Of a stretch of 64,000 nt of DNA, positions 36,199 through 45,489 are shown piece after piece (positions within the stretch are counted from its first letter, which is position 1; the number at the start of each line of letters is the position of its first letter). A model generated the notes under the pieces. The model searched no databases, was not told the origin of the DNA, and saw only the letters and a list, made by a program, of their open reading frames with translations. The stretch is taken from positions 1,172,830 to 1,236,829 of the forward strand of contig NZ_JOMH01000001.1 in assembly GCF_000711245.1 (NCBI RefSeq), written 5' to 3'. The translations under genes were made by a program, and so were the position numbers. Source of the stretch: Polycyclovorans algicola TG408. Lineage in GTDB: Bacteria; Pseudomonadota; Gammaproteobacteria; Nevskiales; Nevskiaceae.

Positions 36199-36478
36199 TG
36201 TTGCCCTCCGACGCTATCTGGTCGAAAAGTCCCGGCTGCGAGACCTCCGTCATGAGCCGGATTCGGTAGCCTTCCCGCTCGACCGAGCCAACGCTGTACA
36301 GAAGGTCGAGAGCAGCAAAGAAATTTGCAGGGGTACGGCGGCGATCACCGCGCAGATGGCCCTCCAGAAGGTCATCCACGATGACCGGGACTTTCTGGCG
36401 ATGAAGTTGGCGCAAGATGTCCGCTCCAAGGGTAACGAGGCTCATCGTCAGATCGCTTTCTGGGTGCAGAAGCGCCAT
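36191..36478 (-). CDS. ABC-three-component system middle component 6
   Basis: The 95-residue product reads LLHPESDLTMSLVTLGADILRQL...NFFAALDLLYSVGSVEREGYRIRLM, matching the small winged-helix-like middle component 6 family by the opening LLxP...LGADIL and the closing ALDLLYSVG motif. It is thought to bridge ATPase and effector. It starts directly after the effector stop without a gap and overlaps the ATPase gene. Confidence 0.8.
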   Translation of the reverse strand: MALLHPESDLTMSLVTLGADILRQLHRQKVPVIVDDLLEGHLRGDRRRTPANFFAALDLLYSVGSVEREGYRIRLMTEVSQPGLFDQIASEGNNA

Positions 36479-37357
36479 TCATGCCTCCGATGGCTCTGCG
36501 CCAAGCAGGCACTGAGCAAAAAGCCAGAGTACGAAGCCCCGGATGCAAAGTGTCAGTCCATCGTCGTCTCCGGCGTTGTACCGCTGGCGGTAGCGTTGAA
36601 CCAAAGCGTCGATGCGCTCTCCGAAGGTGGCCCCAGCAGGGGTCTGCTTGTAGTGCTCAACGACGGTTGCCTTGATTCGGTTCAGGTCGGTTTCGCTGCA
36701 AGCAGTGAGGAGAGCCATCGCCGCTGCTTGTTGCTCAAACGTTAGCTCGTTGCTTTTCAGTTCAAGTTCGACCTCTGCGGGGCTGTAGTTCGCCCTGATT
36801 TTTCGTTCGATGTCTGGTGCCCGTTTGCGATATTCGCCGACATCACCTTCGACACGTTCGGCCATGAGATCGTCGATGATCGGACGCAGGAAATCCCTGC
36901 CGATCAAATCTTCGTCGATTTTCAATGATCGATAAAACCGAACGCGCTTATGCCAAGGAAGATTCGACGCCGCTTCCATTACCCGCATGACGCCCCACAA
37001 CTGACCATCCGTGTGGAGACCCTGTACAAGTAAGGTCTCTTCGGCCGACGGATCGCGATTGATGTACACGCGCCACTGTGGGTACTGAGTTCGCCATTTC
37101 GCAGCGTATGCAGCGTAGTCGGACTCCACTTTGGTTTTCAGCTTTTTGAGCTTTGCCTCGTCTGGGCCGTAGCAAGCGATAGCCCGCTTCTCGGATTCGA
37201 TCAAGCCATCGCAGCCACCGTCGCGTACTTTTCGGAGGTCCTGAAAACCCTGCGTGTCATGGACGAGGTAAAGCAGCAGAACGATCGCATTTTGAAAGTC
37301 GAACCCCATCAGGCTGCGAAGCTGAACCCGGACCTGCGTTTCAAGTGGCGTTGTCAT
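36479..37357 (-). CDS. Nuclease-like effector with ABC-3C C-terminal domain
   Basis: The 292-residue protein has an N-terminal alpha/beta domain with VRDGGCDGLIESEKRAIACYGP (residues 44-65). This is reminiscent of restriction-endonuclease-fold domains with DG...YxP variants found on ABC-3C effectors. The C-terminal half (from about residue 155) is helical and would be the domain that docks to the ATPase complex. Catalytic residues are not certain because the usual ExK is replaced by ACY. The ATG at 37357 overlaps the methylase stop (ATGA). An upstream in-frame start is possible but lies inside the methylase. Confidence 0.62.
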   Translation of the reverse strand: MTTPLETQVRVQLRSLMGFDFQNAIVLLLYLVHDTQGFQDLRKVRDGGCDGLIESEKRAIACYGPDEAKLKKLKTKVESDYAAYAAKWRTQYPQWRVYINRDPSAEETLLVQGLHTDGQLWGVMRVMEAASNLPWHKRVRFYRSLKIDEDLIGRDFLRPIIDDLMAERVEGDVGEYRKRAPDIERKIRANYSPAEVELELKSNELTFEQQAAAMALLTACSETDLNRIKATVVEHYKQTPAGATFGERIDALVQRYRQRYNAGDDDGLTLCIRGFVLWLFAQCLLGAEPSEA

Positions 37358-38070
37358 TCGAATGCCTGCGCGGAAGCGGGCGACGGATCGCTCAAGGTGC
37401 AAATAGGTGGGTCGAACGCGGCGATGGCCCACTGTAAGAGCGCGTGGCGTTCCCTATCATGGAGGCCGACAATCTTGCGCTTTAGCGTTCCCAGTCTCCG
37501 TTTCACCTGTTCCCGCTCCCGAAAAGTGTCTCCTATATACGACGTGTCGTGGAGGCTTAACGGCGGCTCATAGTTGAACCACAGCTTCTCGGTCGCCGTT
37601 CCGGCCTGCGTTTTGGCTCGGAACGTTGAGGTGTTCCACCCGCCAAGGCGATCATCATAAAGGTCGTTCGGGTACCCTGAAAGCAAAATCCGACAGGGGA
37701 GGCTTGTCAAGATGTCGAGTAGCGCCGCGTGGTCTTGCAACTCGTACTCGTGCCGGTAGAGTCGGCCGCCACGGCGGGTCGAGAGCAGGTAGGGGGGGTC
37801 GCAGTAGACCAGCTCGTTTCCGGTGAAGCGGTACTCGCTCAGAAAGCGGTGCGCGCAGTCCTGCCTGACCTCATACCGATCACCGAAGGCTGCCTGCCAG
37901 CGGGCCACCACGGCACCGTCGATTTCCACGCCAATGTCGCGGCCGGACGGACGCTTGTTGCGAAGGACTGCGCCTGCGCCCAGGTGGGTTTCGATGAAGG
38001 TCTCATGAGGCGGCAGCAGATTGATAATGCGCCGGAACGAGAGGCCCTTGCCGCCGGGGTATCGGTTCAT
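37354..38070 (-). CDS. Dam-type DNA adenine methylase
   Basis: The 238-residue protein begins MNRYPGGKGLSFRRIINLLPPHETFIETHLGAGAVLRNK, the SAM-binding opening of the D12/Dam class, and has the catalytic ELVYCDPPYLLSTRRGG (DPPY). It should make N6-methyladenine in a short site that cannot be predicted. The gene heads the operon that continues into the effector, middle component and ATPase by a four-base overlap. It may mark self DNA for that system or be a passenger. Confidence 0.85.
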   Translation of the reverse strand: MNRYPGGKGLSFRRIINLLPPHETFIETHLGAGAVLRNKRPSGRDIGVEIDGAVVARWQAAFGDRYEVRQDCAHRFLSEYRFTGNELVYCDPPYLLSTRRGGRLYRHEYELQDHAALLDILTSLPCRILLSGYPNDLYDDRLGGWNTSTFRAKTQAGTATEKLWFNYEPPLSLHDTSYIGDTFREREQVKRRLGTLKRKIVGLHDRERHALLQWAIAAFDPPICTLSDPSPASAQAFE

Positions 38071-38379
38071 GGGCGGACCATCGCTGAATTCTGCGATGCT
38101 GTCAAGTTGCGCTGCCGCAGGACTTCTCCCGAGCGCCGCACTCTCTCGCAGGTTCGTTGGGCAACCTCTCTGGCTTGCAACTCGGTGCCGACGATGCCCG
38201 CACACTCCTCCCCAGTAGCCCTACTGTGCCCCCTTGCGCGGTGGCGTTGCTGCGCCGCAAGGAGCAGAAAACCACCGTTTTCTTGCAATAGGTCCGAAGT
38301 GCCTCAGAACTGCCGATTCCTACTTGTTTTCTTGAAAACAATCCTGTAAAAAATCTACATACCCCAAAGGCACGTTTTC
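38071..38379. other. Repeat-bearing intergenic region between methylase and serine recombinase
   Basis: This 309-base divergent gap has no gene. Its right part (38266-38382) carries repeated GTTTTC/GAAAAC blocks and two promoter-like pairs; the left part shows nothing clear. Confidence 0.6.
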
Positions 38380-38382
38380 TTG
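38266..38382 (+). repeat. Spaced GTTTTCTTG repeats, candidate recombinase binding sites
   Basis: GTTTTCTTG occurs three times in the same orientation at 38277, 38326 and 38374, spaced 49 and 48 bases. The first is half of the palindrome AGAAAAC-CACC-GTTTTCT (38266-38283), the second half of TTGTTTTC-TT-GAAAACAA (38324-38341), and the third overlaps the TTG start codon of the recombinase. Spaced inverted sites next to a resolvase gene are typical of res sites, where the resolvase also represses itself. Confidence 0.5.
38332..38361 (+). promoter_or_regulatory. Putative promoter of the serine recombinase gene
   Basis: TTGAAA (38332-38337), 18 bases and TACATA (38356-38361) lie 18 bases before the TTG start. 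The -35 box falls within palindrome 38324-38341, as expected for autorepression. Confidence 0.35.
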
Positions 38383-38973
38383 CTAATTGGATACGCCCGC
38401 GTCTCAACCGCTGACCAACGCCCCGAGCTTCAGCTTGATGCGCTGCGTGCTGCGGGCTGTGAACAAATCTTTGAGGAACGCATCTCCGGCGTTGTTCGCG
38501 ACCGACCTGAGCTGACGCAGTGCCTCCGCACGCTGCGTGCGGGCGACACTCTGGTTGTCTGGCGGCTGGATCGACTCGGACGCTCCCTCAAGGACCTTGT
38601 AGAGACTATTACCGGGTTGCAGGACCGTGGTGTGGTCTTTCGATCTTTAACTGAGGCCATCGACACAACCACCTCGGGCGGCAAGCTGATTTTTCACATC
38701 TTCGCCAGCCTCGCGGAGTTCGAGCGCAGCATCATCCGGGAGCGCACCAACGCTGGGTTGGCCGCTGCACGCGCCAGGGGGCGCAAGGGTGGTCGGAAGC
38801 CGAAGCTGACTCAGGCTGATGCGAGGAAGGCCGCAGCGATGCTCAGAGACCCCCTGGTGACCAAGGGCGAGGTGGCAGAGCACTTCAAGGTTTCACGCCC
38901 GACGCTGAGCGCCGCACTGGCTCGCTTTGGGTTTTCGGATATGCCCGTCTCACCAAATGAGACGTGTGGCTGA
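38380..38973 (+). CDS. Serine recombinase, resolvase/invertase family
   Basis: The 197-residue protein starts at TTG (LIGYARVSTADQRPELQLDALRAAGC) with the catalytic Ser in YARVSTADQ, then VWRLDRLGRSLKDLVETI, IFHIFASLAEFERSIIRERTNAGL and a C-terminal HTH (VTKGEVAEHFKVSRPTLSAALARFG). This is the normal layout and length of small resolvases/invertases. It may resolve co-integrates or act on the repeats in its leader. The TTG start is chosen because AAAGG lies nine bases before it and all family residues are kept. Confidence 0.9.
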   Translation: MLIGYARVSTADQRPELQLDALRAAGCEQIFEERISGVVRDRPELTQCLRTLRAGDTLVVWRLDRLGRSLKDLVETITGLQDRGVVFRSLTEAIDTTTSGGKLIFHIFASLAEFERSIIRERTNAGLAAARARGRKGGRKPKLTQADARKAAAMLRDPLVTKGEVAEHFKVSRPTLSAALARFGFSDMPVSPNETCG

Positions 38974-39013
38974 TATCACTGCGGATCGAACACAAGTAAG
39001 GGGAGACAAATTG

Positions 39014-39844
39014 ATGATCGTTAAAGGATGCCAAGCAGCAACGACGCTGGCTGTTTTGCTGCTAGCAGCAGCGGCGACAGCGGGCTGTAAACCAGCGCCA
39101 AAGATCGATGCGACCACTGAGCAGTCACTTCAACAGAGCGCTCAAAAGGCGCGAGAATCGCTGCCTCCGGAACGTCGAGCGGCATTCGACGAAGCCTTGA
39201 CTGTGCTCGCTTTCAGCTCTCTTGATTTCGCCTCAATCCTCTCAGGCTCCGTCGATCCAGAACAAATTGCCTCGAACACGATGGCGCAGCTTAACGGCCT
39301 CACAGCAGAGCAAGTGATTGCTGAGGCGGGGCGAGCAAAGGCCGAACGTGAACGCAAGGAGCGCGAGCAGGCCCTTGCCGAGATCACTGAGCTTCTGCAA
39401 AAGCAAGCCGCCGCAATCGCTGCGAAAGAGAAGCTCAAGGGTTTCGAGGTCAAGCGCTCGCGTTTCTACATCCGTGAACGCCAGTACTCCGGGAAGGAGC
39501 CCGTCATCGAGATGACCGTTGTCAACGGCACGGACTCAGCAGTCGCCCGTGCTTTTTTCAAAGGCGTTGTTGCCAGCCCCGGTCGCTCGGTGCCCTGGAT
39601 ATCCGAAGACTTCAATTACTCCATCCGAGGTGGACTCGAACCCGGTGAGGAGGCGAAGTGGAGCCTCGCGCCAAATCAGTTCAGCGCGTGGGGCACCGAG
39701 GTGCCCGACGACGCAATTCTCACTGTGACTGTTGAGCGCCTCGATGGGGCCGATGATGAGCCACTGTTCGGTAGCGGTGGATTCAGTGAGCGCGATGAAC
39801 GTCGGTTGGAAGCACTCAAGAAGCAGTACGGAATTCAAAAATAA
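39014..39844 (+). CDS. Predicted lipoprotein, DUF6694-like
   Basis: The 276-residue product has a signal ending in TAGC (lipobox; about residues 22-25), then KPAPKIDATTEQSLQQSAQKARESLPPERRAAFDEALTVL, a helical region resembling DUF6694 lipoproteins. A charged coiled coil around residues 105-150 and a beta-rich tail (EPVIEMTVVNGTDSAVARAFFKGVV) follow. AGGGGAGACAAATTG provides a good ribosome-binding site. It ends exactly where hsdM begins, so it may be first in that operon; its role there is unknown. Confidence 0.72.
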   Translation: MIVKGCQAATTLAVLLLAAAATAGCKPAPKIDATTEQSLQQSAQKARESLPPERRAAFDEALTVLAFSSLDFASILSGSVDPEQIASNTMAQLNGLTAEQVIAEAGRAKAERERKEREQALAEITELLQKQAAAIAAKEKLKGFEVKRSRFYIRERQYSGKEPVIEMTVVNGTDSAVARAFFKGVVASPGRSVPWISEDFNYSIRGGLEPGEEAKWSLAPNQFSAWGTEVPDDAILTVTVERLDGADDEPLFGSGGFSERDERRLEALKKQYGIQK

Positions 39845-41435
<1,591 letters not shown>

Positions 41436-41446
<11 letters not shown>

Positions 41447-42722
41447 ATTGCGGCCCCTTGGAGACTTCGTAACGTTTATTTCGGGAAATACTCCTTCAAA
41501 GTTGAACGCGGCGTATTGGGGCGGCCCAACTCCATGGGTTTCGGCGAAAGATATGGGCGAATTCTGGATCGAAGATTCCGAAGATCACCTTACTGAGGCT
41601 GGCGTTGCTGCTGCCTCGCGGTTAGTCCCAGCGGGGACAGTCCTGCTCTTATCACGAGGAATGACTTTGCATAAGCGGGTGCCGATCTGTCGATTGGGCA
41701 CTGCTGCAACGTTCAATCAGGATGTGAAGGCTGTTCTGCCGAAGCGTGGACTCTCAGGTCGATTTTTGCCGTACCTTCTAGTGGGTAATCACGATAGATT
41801 GCATGATCAGGTGGACTCGGCAGGTCATGGTACCGGGCGACTAAATTCCGACACACTTCGTTCATTTCCTGTGGCTGTTCCACCAATTGAGGAACAGGAG
41901 CGAATTGCAGATATCGGAGAAGCTATCGATGACCAGTTGCGCCTCATTCGCCAAACCAACGCCACCCTAGAAGCCATCGCTCAAGCCCTCTTCAAATCCT
42001 GGTTCATCGACTTCGACCCGGTGCGGGCCAAGATGGAAGGCCGCGAGCCGGAGGGGATGGATGCCGAGACGGCGGCGCTGTTCCCGAGTGAGTTTGAGGA
42101 GTCGGAGTTGGGGTTGATTCCGAGGGGGTGGAAGGTGCAGACCTTCGCCGAAGCTTTCCACTTCTCTATGGGCCAAAGTCCACCGGGCTCAGAGCTGAAC
42201 GAAAAAATGGATGGATTGCCTTTCTTTCAGGGCAGCGCTGACTTCAATTCAGTATTCCCATCCGTTCGAATTTATTCGCCCAATCCTCGCCGGACAGCAG
42301 ATGCCAAGGATGTCCTGTTCAGCGTCAGGGCGCCAGTCGGAGACTGCAACATCGCGAAAGAAAAGTGCGGGATAGGACGTGGCCTCTGTGCAATACGAAG
42401 CAGATTTGCTGGCATCGGGGTTACTTATCCGTGGGTGAAATCAATCACTTCTGACCTTCAACGCGCGAGCGGAGAAGGCGTTGTCTTCAGTAGCCTCAGC
42501 AAGGACCAGCTAGCAAATTGCTCGGTGGTTGTAGCCCCTGTAGATGTCTATGGGGCCGTTGACAGCATATTGAGTCCAATTCTGGATTCGATGACCATCA
42601 TCGACGAGGAGTCCATGTCCTTATCCTCGGCGGATTCAAACCTGAAGTGCAACACCTGCTACCGAGTAAGGTTCGCGCATGCAGAGCATTTCACCGAAGC
42701 GTTACCAGCAACTCCAGCCTGA
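41436..42722 (+). pseudogene. hsdS: hsdS, type I specificity subunit, 3' end replaced by IS30 sequence
   Basis: The open frame encodes 428 residues: first target-recognition domain (LRPLGDFVTFISGNTPSKL), conserved helix 1 (PPIEEQERIADIGEAIDDQLRLI), second target-recognition domain (GWKVQTFAEAFHFSMG) and the start of conserved helix 2 (VYGAVDSILSPILDSM). From 42629 the codons come from an IS30 element, so the last 26 native residues are lost and 31 IS-encoded ones added. Joining 41436-42628 to 43754-43835 restores a 424-residue HsdS exactly in frame. Residual function of the truncated product is uncertain. Confidence 0.9.
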
Positions 42723-43750
42723 AGAGCGCGTGACGCTGGCCAGTTTGGTCCACCAGAAATTCAGTGTGCGTGCGATGTCGCGAGTGTTGTCTCGTTCGCC
42801 CAGCACCATCAGCCGGGAGCTGTCTCGCAATCGATCGCCAGCGGGCTATGGCAGTGCCGCAGCGCGAGCTTTTGTCCAGCGGCGGCGCAGGCTGAACCGC
42901 CCTCCACACAAGCTGCACTGTGAAGGCCTCCTGTTCGGGATCGTCCGTCATTTTCTGGACCTGCGGTGGTCACCCGAGCAGATTGCCCTGACACTGGCAG
43001 CGGTGTACCCCAAAGGCCATGAGCACCGCGTGTCACACGAGACCATTTACAACTGCATCTACGCCCAGCCCGTGGGCGAGCTCAAGCGCGAGCTGATCGC
43101 GACCTTGCGACACGCGCACAACAAGCGCGTGCCACGCAGCAAAGGCCAGGACCGGCGCGGACAAATCCCGGACATGCTCAGCATCCATCTGCGCCCACCG
43201 GAGATCGAAGACCGGCAGTTTCCCGGTCACTGGGAAGGTGACCTCATCAAAGGTGCGGCCAACGCCAGCGCCGTGGGCACCCTGGTCGAGCGCACCAGCC
43301 GTCTGGTGATGCTGGTCAAGTTGCCCGACTTCAAGCCAGCCAGCGCCGCCAACGTGATGCAAGCCTTCACCGACAAGCTGTTGAGCATCGCCGCACCAAT
43401 GCGCCAGAGCATGACCTATGACCAGGGCCGGGAGATGGCTATGCACAAGGAGTTGAGCAAACGCACAGGCATCGCGGTGTACTTCTGTGACCCGCACAGC
43501 CCCTGGCAGCGCGGCTCCAACGAAAACATGAACGGCTTGGTACGGCAGTACCTGCCCAAAGGCACCGACCTCTCGGTCCACAGCCAAGAACAACTCGATG
43601 CCATCGCCGATCAGATCAACGGCAGACCCCGAAAGGGCTTGGGCGTACGATCACCGCTCGTGGTCTATCGAGAATTACTCCTGAAATCCACGCAGCACTC
43701 ATCACTCATCCACTGAAACCAAGGTGTTGCACTTCAGATTTGAATCCGCC
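42629..43750 (+). mobile_element. IS30-family insertion sequence (1122 bp)
   Basis: Terminal inverted repeats of 29 bp (42629-42657 and 43722-43750, starting GGCGGATTCAAA) match at 28 positions. Direct repeats CTC at 42626-42628 and 43751-43753 are the 3-bp target duplication usual for IS30. One transposase gene fills the element. It sits in the end of hsdS, in the same orientation. Confidence 0.95.
42679..43716 (+). CDS. IS30-family transposase
   Basis: The 345-residue transposase has an N-terminal HTH (QKFSVRAMSRVLSRSPSTISRELSRN), then the DDE catalytic core: HWEGDLIKGA (D), MTYDQGREM (D) and SNENMNGLVRQYLPKGTDL (E). All three acidic residues are present and the length is normal, so the element is probably active. 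Confidence 0.95.
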   Translation: MQSISPKRYQQLQPEERVTLASLVHQKFSVRAMSRVLSRSPSTISRELSRNRSPAGYGSAAARAFVQRRRRLNRPPHKLHCEGLLFGIVRHFLDLRWSPEQIALTLAAVYPKGHEHRVSHETIYNCIYAQPVGELKRELIATLRHAHNKRVPRSKGQDRRGQIPDMLSIHLRPPEIEDRQFPGHWEGDLIKGAANASAVGTLVERTSRLVMLVKLPDFKPASAANVMQAFTDKLLSIAAPMRQSMTYDQGREMAMHKELSKRTGIAVYFCDPHSPWQRGSNENMNGLVRQYLPKGTDLSVHSQEQLDAIADQINGRPRKGLGVRSPLVVYRELLLKSTQHSSLIH

Positions 43751-43753
43751 CTC

Positions 43754-43835
43754 AATAAGGGATGCACTACTACCTCGCCTCATCTCCGGCAAGCTGCGGA
43801 TCGAAGAGGCACAAGAAGCGTTGGAGGTGGTCTGA
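43754..43835 (+). pseudogene. hsdS: hsdS, separated 3' end
   Basis: This stretch encodes IRDALLPRLISGKLRIEEA followed by QEALEVV and a stop, the conserved C-terminal end of HsdS proteins. It was cut off by the IS30 insertion and has no start of its own. Confidence 0.92.
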
Positions 43836-43836
43836 C

Positions 43837-44784
43837 ATGTCGCCGAAATTGAGCAGGCTGGAGCGCGTTCAGCTGCGGGCCGCTTGGAAGCACGAGGCCA
43901 GCGACTTCACGCCCTGGCTGTCACAGCCTGACAACCTCAATCTGCTTGCCGAGGCGCTGTCGCTGAGCGAGTTGGAGTTGGTCTCCATCGAGCATCGGGT
44001 TGGCGACTTCAAGCTCGACATGCTCTGCACCGACGGTGATGACCAGGTGATCATCGAAAACCAGTTGGAGAAGACCAATCACAACCATCTCGGGCAGTTG
44101 ATTGCTTATGCGGCTGGCGTCGGCGCAAAAAAGGTCATCTGGGTCGCCGAATCCTTTCGTGCCGAGCATGCCGCCGCGCTGCAATTCCTCAACGACAACA
44201 CTACGGATGATCTGAGCTTCTTCGCGGTTGAGGTGGAGTTGTGGCGCATCGGTGATTCTCGCCTTGCCCCGAAGTTCGAGGCGGTGGTGAAGCCCAACAA
44301 CTGGACCAAGACCAGCCGCGAGCAAGCCAAGGCAGCGACCACGGCCTCGCCTACAAAGCAGCTTCAATTGAGCTTCTGGAGCGCACTGGTTGAGAAGTTG
44401 GCAACGGATGCGCCGCACATTCGGCCACAGAAGCCGCGCCCCCGACATTGGATGAATAACACCATCGGACGGTCTGGGTTTCGTCTGAACTTCACCGCGA
44501 ACACACGAGATGACCGTTTGGGTGTTGAGCTGTGGATGGATGGCGAACACGCAAAAAAGCACTATGCCAATTTGACGCCGCACAAAGAAAAGATCGAAGC
44601 CGACTTGGGGTTTGCATTGGACTGGCAGGAACTGCCCGATTCCTTGGCCTGCCGAGTGGCAGTGTGGTATCCCGATGTGGCTTTGACAGACGAGAGCCGA
44701 TGGCAGGAATACCTAGATTGGTTCGTGAAGACCGCGACCAAAATGGATGCTGTCCTTCGGCCTACTGTGAAGGCATTACCCTAG
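43837..44784 (+). CDS. DUF4268 protein with PD-(D/E)XK-like N-terminal domain
   Basis: The 315-residue product has an N-terminal nuclease-like part (ELVSIEHRVGDFKLDMLCTDGDDQVIIENQLEKTNHNHLGQLIAYAAGVGAKKVIWVAE) in which D, E and Q replace the usual D-ExK triad. The C-terminal DUF4268 region contains FRLNFTANTRDDRLGVELWM. Such proteins often travel in type I restriction operons with unknown role. GGAGGTGG before the ATG lies inside the last codons of hsdS, so translation was coupled to hsdS before the IS30 insertion. Confidence 0.82.
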   Translation: MSPKLSRLERVQLRAAWKHEASDFTPWLSQPDNLNLLAEALSLSELELVSIEHRVGDFKLDMLCTDGDDQVIIENQLEKTNHNHLGQLIAYAAGVGAKKVIWVAESFRAEHAAALQFLNDNTTDDLSFFAVEVELWRIGDSRLAPKFEAVVKPNNWTKTSREQAKAATTASPTKQLQLSFWSALVEKLATDAPHIRPQKPRPRHWMNNTIGRSGFRLNFTANTRDDRLGVELWMDGEHAKKHYANLTPHKEKIEADLGFALDWQELPDSLACRVAVWYPDVALTDESRWQEYLDWFVKTATKMDAVLRPTVKALP

Positions 44785-44793
44785 GGCAACGAT

Positions 44794-45489
44794 ATGATCG
44801 AAGTTGAAGTGACAGCCCTTAAAGGGCGTAGCCGCCCACATGGACACCCCGTTCATGTCGATACGACATGCTCCAATCCAGACTGTGGCAGATCGATAGT
44901 TGGCGTCACGGTCACTTGGCAGGCAATTACTGGTCCCAGAGGATCGCTAGGGTCGACCGTCACGTGCACATGCTGCCGTCGTTCCCATGGCTTGTACTTG
45001 TTCGGATGGCCGAAGGATGCTGAGCAGAAACCTGTGATAGATGCGCGTTTGTACGTTCACCCTTCATCTCGCGTTGAACATTCACAGCAATCCAATTTAC
45101 TTCAGGTATCTGGTCGATTCGGAAAAATCTGGTCCGAGTCTCACGAAGCCGAGGCGAGGGGCTTGTTGGAAGTTGCCGGTGCCGGATACCGGAAGTGCTT
45201 CGAGGTGCTGATCAAGGACTTTGTGATTTGGAAGAGCGCGGACGACATACGCGCAAGCGTAATCAAAGAGAACCTTGAGAATTCTATCGGTCGGATCCCC
45301 GACGAGGATCTTGTTGCCTGTGCCAAACGTGCGGCATGGCTGGCTAATGATCAGGTGCACTATGCAAAGTTGCACGAGGAGCATAATCTCCCAAGCCTGA
45401 AAGACCTGATTGATATTTGTGCAGACATGATCAGCAAGTCTGTCCGGGCAAAGAATTACGTGCAAAACATTGCCCACAGAAAGCCATGA
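44794..45489 (+). CDS. DUF4145-like protein with zinc ribbon
   Basis: The 231-residue protein has an N-terminal zinc-binding region (TTCSNPDCGRS and TVTCTCCRRSHGL), then a helical part with GAGYRKCFEVLIKDFVI...RAAWLANDQVHYAKL, typical of the DUF4145 domain. DUF4145 occurs in restriction and abortive-infection contexts. The gene starts nine bases after the DUF4268 gene and overlaps hsdR by four bases. Confidence 0.72.
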   Translation: MIEVEVTALKGRSRPHGHPVHVDTTCSNPDCGRSIVGVTVTWQAITGPRGSLGSTVTCTCCRRSHGLYLFGWPKDAEQKPVIDARLYVHPSSRVEHSQQSNLLQVSGRFGKIWSESHEAEARGLLEVAGAGYRKCFEVLIKDFVIWKSADDIRASVIKENLENSIGRIPDEDLVACAKRAAWLANDQVHYAKLHEEHNLPSLKDLIDICADMISKSVRAKNYVQNIAHRKP

